Source: Hevea brasiliensis | Taxonomy: Eukaryota > Streptophyta > Magnoliopsida > Malpighiales > Euphorbiaceae | NCBI RefSeq assembly: GCF_030052815.1 | Contig: NC_079502.1 | Span: 39,821,140-39,885,139 of the forward strand | Length of the DNA stretch: 64,000 nt | Reading direction: 5' to 3' | Shown: positions 56,754-64,000 of the stretch, in pieces | Layout: each line of letters starts with the position of its first letter | Numbering within the stretch: position 1 is the stretch's first letter | Position numbers and translations under genes: made by a program | Notes under the pieces: model-generated | What the model saw: only the letters and a program-made list of their open reading frames with translations | Told to the model about the DNA's origin: nothing | Databases searched by the model: none

Positions 56754-58121
56754 TTACTTCTCATAACTTCGATACCCAAGAAATACATTAACAATCCCAA
56801 GTCTTTGGTCCAGGCGAGTTTGGAGGAAGGTTTTAAGAGATGAAATACCTGCAGAGTCACTTCCAGTGATGACAATGTCATCCACATAGACTACCAAGAG
56901 AATTAGACCAGCCTCAGATTGCCTATAAAATACTGAGTGATCACACTTACTCTTTTGCATACCAAATTCCTGTACTGCTTCACTGAATCTCCCAAACCAT
57001 GCCCTAAGACTTTGTTTCAAGCCATAAAGAGACTTCCGAAGCCTACAAACTTTACCCAACTCCCCCTGAGCAACAAACCCAGGTGGTTGCTCCATATACA
57101 CCTCCTCCTGAAGATCACCATGAAGGAAAGCATTCTTGATATCCAATTGATGCAGGGGCCAATCATATGTAGCTGCTAAAGAGATAAACAAGCGAATAGA
57201 AGTAAGTTTAGTTACAGGAGAAAAAATATCAGAGTAATCAACCCCATATGTCTGAGCATATCCTTTTGCTACAAAGCGTGCTTTTAACCTAGCTACAGAA
57301 CCATCAGGATTTACCTTTACTGTAAATACCCATTTGCAACCAATAACTTTCTTACCAGTGGGCAAAGGCAATAGTTTCCATGTACCATTAGCATCTAAAG
57401 CCTCCATTTCCTCTTTCATAGCATCACACCAGCCAGGATGAGACAGTGCCTCATCAATAGTATTAGGGATAGGAACAGAGTCTAAAGAAGTAACAAAACA
57501 CCGAAAACAAGAAGACAATTGATTATAAGAAACAAAAGAAGAGATAGGGTAAGTACATGAACGTTTATCTTTATGAAGAGCAATGGGTAAGTCTAGATCA
57601 GAATCATGGTCAGTATGAATTACAGGATCTCCCAACGAAGTAGCTGGTGGAGGATCTGAGTCAGGAATCTCCAATCTCCTGGAATAAACATGAACAACGA
57701 GAGGTCGAGTAGGTCTAGAGACAGAAGGAACAGGCTGTGGGAGAGGACTAGACATTGGTTGGACAGTATATATTAAGAGATCATCCTCCTCCCCCTGACT
57801 CTCATACACAGATGATGGAGGAAAAAATAGAGTGGACTCAAAAAATATGACATCTGCAGAAACAAGATAACGATTAAGAGTATGAGAGAAACAACGGTAC
57901 CCTTGGAGCCGGGAGTACCCAAGGAAGACACATTTCAGAGATTTTGGATCCAATTTAATAACCTGTGGACGAACATCACGCACAAAACAAGTACAAAAAA
58001 AAATACGGGGTTCAATAGGGAACAAAGATTTTGTAGGAAACAAAGTAGTATAAGGAATATCCCCATTAAGGACAGAAGACGGCATACGATTGATCAAAAA
58101 AACATGCCGTAGAAACTGCAT
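56754..58121 (-). pseudogene. Copia integrase end and reverse transcriptase (minus-strand element)
   Basis: The 455-codon frame reads the integrase tail (VRPQVIKLDPKSLKCVFLGY), the Ser/Pro-rich tether with VVHVYSRR, then reverse transcriptase: WVFTVKVNPDGSVARLKARF, HQLDIKNAFLHGDLQEEVYM, SLYGLKQSLRAWFGRF and the catalytic VVYVDDIVIT. A frameshift near 56830 ends it; 56639-56887 continues with DLGLLMYFLGIEV. Confidence 0.93.
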
Positions 58122-58740
58122 CCGCCCAAAAGTGTTTAGGTACTTTCATCTGAAAAAGAAGAGCACGAGTTACCTCAAGAAGATGACGATTTTTTCTTTC
58201 GGCCACGCCATTTTGGGATGGGATATCCACATAGGAAGACTGATGAAGAATGCCATTTTGTGTCATATAAGACTGAAATTGTGCTGAAAAGTATTCTTTG
58301 GCATTGTCACTTCTTAATATGCGCACAGAAATATTAAATTGAGTTCTGATTTCATTACAAAAGGCACAAAAGATAGAAAAAAACTCAGAACGATTCTTCA
58401 TTAAATATAACCAGGTAACACGAGAGTAATCATCAATAAAAGTAACAAAATAACGAAATCCAGTTTTAGATGTAACAGAACGGACCCCAAACATCAGAAT
58501 GAACTAACTCAAAAGGGGATGAAGCCCGTTTATTGACTCTAGACATAGAAGGCAAATGATGATGTTTTGCAAACTGACACGACTCACATTCTAGTACTGA
58601 TAAAGACTGAAATTGAGGACACAGCTTCTTCATGGTAGACAAAGAAGGATGACCCAATCTACAATGAGCTTCAAGAGGTGTTAAGGTACTGGAGCAAACA
58701 AACGACTGCGGTACATGATTTTCCAGAATGTAGAGACCAC
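58066..58740 (-). pseudogene. Copia GAG-pre-integrase and integrase core
   Basis: 58466-58657 gives MGHPSLSTMKKLCPQF and CESCQFAKHHHLP. 58066-58494 gives FVTFIDDYSRVTWLYLMK, RILRSDNAKEYFS, DIPSQNGVAERKNRH and VPKHFWADAVSTA. The catalytic Asp and the Glu in GVAERKN are visible. One shift near 58490 and another near 58100 split the domain. Confidence 0.9.
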
Positions 58741-58754
58741 CTGACTAGCGTCCT

Positions 58755-59230
58755 CTACCAATAATGCGCCGTCGTAAGATCACGAAACAAACAGTCGGGA
58801 AAAAGGAAAGCAGAACAATTTACTGATGCAGTAAGTTTACTAACAGAAAGTAGATTAAAAGAGAATTTTGGTAGACACAAAACAGAAGACAAAGAAATTG
58901 ACGAAGTCGGGTTCGCAATTCCAGAACCCATGACACAAGAAGTAGAACCATCAGCTAAAGTAACAGTAGAGGAAGTGAGATTAGACTGAAAAGCAGATAG
59001 AATACTAGAATTACCTGTCATGTGATCTGTCGCACCAGAATCAATAACCCATTTGGATGAAGAAGACACAAGGCATGTAGTGAATTTACCTGACTCAGCG
59101 ATCACAGTGACAGAGAAACTGATAGGCTTTAGAGATGCCTGATACTGAGAAAATTATGCAAAATCCTCTGCAGATACCAAAAAAGTTTTCTCAGAGGAAG
59201 ATACTGTAGAATTCTCTGCTGTCATATTTG
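58755..59230 (-). pseudogene. Copia protease
   Basis: The frame at 59105-58755 has the active site WVIDSGATDHMTG, TLADGSTSCVMGSG and LCLPKFSFNLLSVSKL, with catalytic Asp intact. A stop near 59150 separates it from gag. Confidence 0.9.
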
Positions 59231-59234
59231 CCAT

Positions 59235-60071
59235 CTATGATCGCTGATTTTTCCTCTGAAGTTGCGGACAATTATATTTTGTATGGCCAGGCTCATGGCA
59301 ATAATAACAAATGACTCCTCTTGAGTCCTGATTATAACTAGCTTCTCCATTACGCTGATTACTTCTGTTGCCTGTAATTCCTCCTCTACTTCCTCTTCTA
59401 TTACCCTGTTGTCCATTTGGATTACGGCTAATAAGAGCACTATTGGCAGGCTGTGAAGATTGAATACTCTCTGTACGAAGGACCCGTGTGAACGTTTCAT
59501 GCAAAGAGGAAATCTCAGAACTGGAGAGAATCTGAGATTTAGCAGTCTCATACTCTGAAAGAAGGCCTACAAGAAAACTCATAACAGCCAGTTGCTCCCG
59601 TTGGGCCTGCTAGACTTTCACATCAGGACTAAAAGGCAACAATACATTAAGTTCCTCATATACCCGTTTAAAATTCATAAAATAAGCCGTGAGAGACTTA
59701 TCCTCTTTCTCAGCACGGTAGAATGCCTTACAAACATCATAAATATGGGAGATATTCCCTTTACCAGAATACAGAAAATCTAAGTAATCTATCAATTCCT
59801 TAACAAATTCACAGTGATTAATTAAACTAATTACCTCACTATGAATCGAGTTCCGAAGCTGCAAAAACAACCGAGCATCCTCCCTTAGCCAAGTTTGTCG
59901 TGTATCATCAGTGGGTGAATCTTTAGTAAGGTGATCATCCTTATTAATGCTACGCAAATAGACCCTAACAGTCTTACTCCACTTCAGGTAATTCGAACTA
60001 TTAAGTTTGTGTTCCGTGATCTTAGTCATCACCGGAATCACATCAGAAATAACATTCTTATTGTCTGCCAT
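59235..60071 (-). pseudogene. Copia gag
   Basis: It starts MADNKNVISDVIPVM at 60071 with KITEHKLNSSNYLKWSKTVR, a UBN2-like gag. A TAG near 59610 interrupts it, then SFLVGLLSEYETAKSQILSS follows and the zinc knuckle CYYCHEPGHTKYNC. Apart from the one stop it is close to complete (about 280 codons). Confidence 0.92.
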
Positions 60072-60352
60072 TTGTTGAGAGAAAGAAAACTAACCGAAAC
60101 GCTAATCCAAAGTGCTTATAGCAGCAAAATAACCCAAAATCACAAATCAAGCAAATACCGAAATAGGATCTGAGAGCCAAACCTCAGAAGTCTTTTAATG
60201 GTATACTGGATCAGGCAACAGCACACAGTGGTGGAATGAGGGGGTTGAGGCGACGCCGGCGATGTTGATCAGGGTTGAAACGGCCAGTCGGCGGCCAAGG
60301 TCTGTCCTGATCTAAGTAGTGAGAACAAATAGCCACCCTAGATTGATGACCC

Positions 60353-60364
60353 GCTCTGATACCA
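60353..60364 (-). promoter_or_regulatory. Primer-binding site of the minus-strand copia
   Basis: On the minus strand TGGTATCAGAGC follows the 5' LTR directly. Confidence 0.9.
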
Positions 60365-60564
60365 CGTAGAAAGAGATGATTCTCATTGATTTCAATTAAC
60401 CTGTACATGGGTATATATATACAATTATATATATACAATTGATTCCTATAATTGTATTCTACTAATTAGGAAGAAATCCTAAATAGGAATACAGAATACA
60501 GAATATACAGAGAAATAATATAGTGATTGACTTTCCATAACATAGTGATTGACTTTCCATAACA
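60365..60564 (-). repeat. 5' LTR of the minus-strand copia
   Basis: The 200-base LTR matches 55750-55926 with about 23 additional bases from small internal duplications (TATATATACAATTATATATA; GTGATTGACTTTCCATAACA). Its last base pair is changed (TACA to TACG). Confidence 0.9.
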
Positions 60565-60569
60565 GTTTG

Positions 60570-61515
60570 CGATCGATATTCAGTTTTTACTAGTCATTTT
60601 TTGAGAGAGCTCTTCCGCTTATACGAAACAAAGCTCACCTTTTCATCAGCCTATCATCCCCTAATCATATGGACAAATGAAAGGCGTTAACCGCACTATT
60701 GAGATGTATCTTCGTTGCTTTGTTAGGGATCGTCCACGAAAATCGGTGGATTGGCTGCCATGGGCAGAATATTGCTATAACACATCGTTTCATTCCTCTC
60801 TCAGCACTTCTCCTTCCCATATGGTTTATGGTAGAGAGCCTCCAAGCCTTTTATCTTATTAGGTTCTTCCCATGTAGATGTTGTCGACCAAGCCTTAATG
60901 GACCGAGACTCTATTTTAGTAGATATACGCCTTCATTGTACGAAGGAGTTTTATGATTGGGGACATTGTGATTTATCTTTTTCTCCTGGTTCATTTGTTT
61001 GGTTATGTCTCCAACCTTATCAACAACATTCAGTTATTGGTAAATGCCCCTCTAAACTTGCCCCTCCGTTCCATGGTCCATTTAAAATATTACGAGCGGT
61101 GGGTTCTGTTGCCTACCAATGGAATTACCTTCTAATAGTAAAATTCAAGATGTTTTTCACCTTTTTTTTATTGCGGGAACTTAAGGGCACTCCACTTGTT
61201 ATTCCAATTTTACCTCCTATGGTCGATGGTGAAGTCATTCCATCTCCTAAAAAAGTGTTGCGATCTCAATTAAACAAAGGTATTTGGGAAGTTTTAGTGC
61301 ATTGGTCTGGTTTATCTCCAAACGATGCCACTTGGGAATCGTTATATGACTTTCGAGAAGTCTATCCAGACTTTAAGCTTAAGGACAAGCTTTTTCCACA
61401 GCAAGGGAGTAATGTTATGGATGCCTTTGTGGGCAGATTTTATGGTCGACGCCAGAGCAACAAGAATGCAGCCACAAGGAGGGAAAATGAGTTAGCAGAT
61501 CAGCTTGAGGATTAA
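60570..61515 (+). pseudogene. Chromodomain gypsy: integrase end and chromodomain
   Basis: It continues the integrase cut at 55749: FTSHFLRELFRLYETKL, FSSAYHP (shifted), VNRTIEMYLRCFVRDRPRKS and HMVYGREPPSL. Then come the C-terminal fold (SPGSFVWLCLQPYQQHS, GPFKILRAVGSVAYQ) and a chromodomain (VLVHWSGLSPNDATWES, YPDFKLKDK). This marks a chromovirus, likely of the Tekay/Reina type (inference). The ORF 60898-61515 stays open to the natural stop. Confidence 0.87.
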
Positions 61516-61954
61516 ATTTGATTGTTGTCATCAAGGGAGCTGCTATCAAAGGACCCTTGATCAAGGGAAGCTGATATTAAGGGAGCTACTATCAAGGGAC
61601 CTACTCCAGAATCTGCATTTCAAGCCTTAATTCAAGTTTTCAGAATTTTAAATTTTAATTTGTAGTTATGATGTAATTTTTAAAAGTTTTGTTTTTTTGG
61701 AATATAACCTCTCTATAAAAGAGGATTGAATATGAATAGCAACATTTTATTCAAACTTGTCTTATGAGATTAAAGGGTTCTCTCTAACGAGCCCTCGACT
61801 AGTGTTCACAACACGTTCTTCAAGAAAAAGCAGGAACGTGAATAAGGGCAAATCAGTTTCCTCATAAGATTTCCAAGTACAACAAGAAGTGACGAGATCT
61901 TATTCAAGGGCACATAACACATTCTTCTCATGGTAAGCATATTATTTAATAGTT
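61516..61954 (+). repeat. Probable 3' LTR region of the chromodomain gypsy
   Basis: After the polyprotein stop there are repeated ATCAAGGGA motifs, then a TATAAAAGAGG box (about 61725) and downstream sequence with no coding signal, ending where copia reverse transcriptase resumes. It looks like an LTR but does not match 47925-48117, and no borders could be fixed. Confidence 0.45.
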
Positions 61955-62870
61955 TATGTTGATGATATTGTCATAACAGGTGACGATCATGAAGGCATTG
62001 CCCAATTCAAACAACATCAATCCAGTCATTTCCAAACCAAAGATTTGGGAAAGCTGAAATATTTCCTATGCATTGAGATGGCCGAGTCTAACAGTGGTAT
62101 TGTTATTTCACAAAGGAAATATGCATTGGATATATTAAAAGAAACTGGCTTGCTAGACTACAAACCTGTTGATACTCCCATGGACCCGAATGTTAAGCTT
62201 ATTCCTGGATATATCGAAGACTTGTTGGTAAGTTGAATTACATTACAATAACTCAACCAGATATTTTTTTTGCAGTAAGTGTGGTTAGCCAGCTCCTTGT
62301 GATAGCCACTAGAATGCAGTAATTTGGATTCTTAAATATATCAAAGGAGCCCCGAGGCAAGGCCTATGTATAAAAACAAGGGATACATAGATTGCAGGAT
62401 ATTCTAATGCAGACTGGGCAGGATCTCCTTCAGATAGACGGTCTACTTCAGGGCATTGTATTTTAATTGGAGAGAATTTCATATCCCAAAAAAGTAAAAA
62501 GAAGGATGTTGTGGCTAGATCAAGTGCAAAAGCAAAGTATCAAGCTATGAATTTGGCTACATGTGAGAGCTTATATGGTTAAAAACAGCTTCTCCAGGAG
62601 TTAAAATGTCTAGGTGATGAACCGATGAAGCTGATTTGTGACAACTAAGTTGCACAACATATCGCTTCTAATCCTATGTTTCAAGAAAGGACAAAGCACA
62701 TAGAGATTGACTTTCAATTTATTAGACAAAAGATCGAGTTTAGATGTATTACTACTTATTTTATCAGTTCGAACAACCAGACGTTCTTACTAAATCTTTC
62801 TGAAGGATTAGGATTGGGTATATTTGTAACAAGCCAGAAGCATGCAATATCTACGCTCCAACTAAGGGGC
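61955..62870 (+). pseudogene. Copia reverse transcriptase end and RNase H (18-kb element)
   Basis: It starts at VYVDDIVITGDDHEGI, the active site, then DLGKLKYFLCIEMAESNSGI, SQRKYALDILKETGLL and, with shifts, RNase H pieces (SDRRSTSGHC, then KHIEIDFQFIRQKI). It completes the copia whose 5' half is at 44779-47850. Confidence 0.87.
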
Positions 62871-62874
62871 AGAG

Positions 62875-63026
62875 TTAGAATACAGATATCATTAATCATG
62901 TATATACCATTGAATCAATCCCTATAATCATGTATATCTTATCAATAATTATATATAAATATATCACACAGCTTGACAAAATTAATCTAGCTATTCCACA
63001 AATCATCTTCTTCTTTATTTCTTTCA
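62875..63026 (+). repeat. 3' LTR of the 18-kb copia
   Basis: It starts TTAGAATACAGATATC (the leading TG is lost) after GGGGCAGAG and ends TTTCTTTCA directly before AGTAT. It matches 44779-44900. Confidence 0.85.
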
Positions 63027-63031
63027 AGTAT

Positions 63032-63355
63032 AATTCATGACAACATTAAATCAATCCCATCCTTCTCTCAAAACAATGAATTTTAGAAAACCTTAATCCC
63101 AAGTCTAACCATGTAGATTTTTTTAGTTAGTTGTTGACATTAGTTTCACGTCAGCATGAAGTCAACACTGTTCCAGCATAGCATCAACAATTCCCAATTA
63201 CTTTCTTTTTGACTCTATTCAACAATGATCTAGGATTTTGATTTTTGATTCAATTGGAAAAGAAATGCTCACCCCTCTGATAGCACGTAACACATGTTAA
63301 GGGAACAAAATACAAATATAGGGGAAAAAGAATATATGTTATAAAGCACTAATAA

Positions 63356-63416
<61 letters not shown>

Positions 63417-63756
63417 TTGTACTGTTATATTCTTCACAACTTCCATCAAGCTCATGAACTTCTGAAATTCTTAAAATTAGGAGACTTAATAGTTCTAATC
63501 GTCATTGGCAATAAACCAGTAAACAGCAAAAAATGCAAATAAAAATTTACTACTTTTAACAAGGAAAACCCAAACTAAGACCATAAATAAATTAAAAATA
63601 AAGGCAAATTAGAAAAAATAAAAACTAATGGAACAACATAATGGAAATTGGACTCATGAAAATTCCTATCTGCATATTTCCAAAAAATTAGGAATTAGTG
63701 AGATATAGAAACCTTAACAGTAGACAACTAAAATTTACATATTCATAAAGAGCATA
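63032..63756. other. AT-rich sequence, probable intron
   Basis: No gene is visible. It includes the (AT)n run at 63358-63412. Confidence 0.4.
63358..63412. repeat. (AT)n microsatellite
   Basis: A pure AT dinucleotide run of about 54 bases, the longest in the window. Confidence 0.95.
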
Positions 63757-63881
63757 GCATATTCTAAACTCAAAGAAAATGCCTGATGAATAGAGGATGA
63801 GTATTTTAGTACCTATTTTTAAAAATAAGGGAGACATACAGAGTTGCTCAAACTATAGAGGAATTAAACTCATGAGCCATA
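63757..63881 (+). mobile_element. RTE reverse transcriptase fragment, plus strand
   Basis: It matches 33172-33297 of the first LINE (KILNSKKMPDE, then SCSNYRGIKLMSH). It is joined head-on to an opposite-strand piece of the same family. Confidence 0.9.
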
Positions 63882-64000
63882 TGGGGTCGGCTATATGGAT
63901 TCGCTTTTTCCACTCTGAACGATTTTGGGTTAAATATTCAGAAATGTGTAATACTTCTAAATCATGTTGTACTACTCTCCTCCAAGTCAATTTAGGTCTA
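63882..64000 (-). mobile_element. RTE 3' end fragment, minus strand, runs off the window
   Basis: On the minus strand it matches the last part of the RTE ORF, 34390-34510 of the first copy (SRVVQHDLEALHI region to ADPKF). Its 3' tail is missing at the join with the plus-strand piece. It continues beyond the right edge. Confidence 0.88.

Larger units (their letters stand above)
55750..60564 (-). mobile_element. Complete Ty1/copia element, minus strand
   Basis: The 4.8-kb element is flanked by GTTTG (55745-55749, 60565-60569) inside the gypsy integrase. LTRs are 177 (55750-55926) and 200 bases (60365-60564), TGTTATGGAAAGTC at the start. The primer-binding site TGGTATCAGAGC is at 60364-60353 and the polypurine tract CTTGAGGGGGAG abuts the 3' LTR. 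All domains are present in order with few interruptions, so it is the youngest-looking autonomous type in the window, yet not intact. Confidence 0.92.
44779..63026 (+). mobile_element. Ty1/copia element expanded to 18 kb by nested insertions
   Basis: It has a 122-base 5' LTR (44779-44900), a primer-binding site, protease and integrase remnants (45811-47850), then after about 14 kb of other elements the reverse transcriptase end and RNase H (61955-62870) and a 3' LTR (62875-63026). AGTAT flanks it. Part of the reverse transcriptase (about 200 codons) is missing at the junction. Without the nested DNA it is a small, dead copia lying within a probable host intron. Confidence 0.88.

Noticed and set aside
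57882..58287. Plus-strand frames
   Set aside because: They are shadows of the minus-strand copia integrase.
1..64000. CRISPR arrays, rRNA and tRNA genes, prokaryotic operons
   Set aside because: The tandem repeats are transposon leaders or microsatellites, the tRNA-like matches are 12-base primer sites only, and the exons are spliced; nothing supports these classes.

Overview
The window is nuclear DNA from a flowering plant, probably a eudicot; the species cannot be named from sequence alone. It is AT-rich. It holds Ty1/copia and Ty3/gypsy retrotransposons primed by initiator-Met tRNA, an RTE-type LINE, hAT- and Mutator-type non-autonomous elements with target-site duplications (TSDs), and short exons bounded by GT-AG splice sites. 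Nearly every long open frame is a decayed transposon gene. I found no prokaryotic gene, CRISPR array, tRNA or rRNA.

Layout. 1-15900 is a nest of CRM-like Ty3/gypsy elements. An old family-A copy is broken by family-B sequence (591-4711), by a truncated family-A LTR (4847-5289), and by a 10.2-kb family-A element (5473-15654, TSD TGTGT). That element's 3' LTR carries a solo LTR of the same family (14321-15138, TSD TCTCT). 16000-23000 is gene-like: a spliced GRF zinc-finger gene on the minus strand (16956-17501), coding fragments, a hAT-type element and a Mutator-type MITE. 23200-26700 is an old copia with a second copia inside it. 28338-30225 is a non-autonomous LTR element. 31253-34557 is a complete RTE LINE. 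34675-36366 is a long-TIR element holding two truncated RTE insertions, one with a 154-bp duplication. 36583-41390 is a plus-strand copia. 44779-63026 is a small copia (TSD AGTAT) swollen to 18 kb: a chromodomain gypsy sits in it, and that gypsy holds an RTE copy, a solo LTR (itself holding a MITE), a hAT-type MITE and a complete minus-strand copia (TSD GTTTG).

Host genes. Three short minus-strand exons (44568-44627, 43302-43352, 20740-20823) have splice sites, lengths divisible by three and phase 0. A probable C-terminal coding segment lies at 18449-18619. Together they suggest one charged, helical protein gene whose introns have been inflated by the transposons (one intron about 22 kb, another at least 19 kb). 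I could not identify the protein.

No clearly new biological system was found. The most unusual observations are an LTR inverted relative to its own internal domain at base-exact borders, nucleosome-sized (about 146 bp) tandem repeats in the leader of a CRM-like element, the 154-bp duplication around a 91-bp RTE fragment, and the split host gene.
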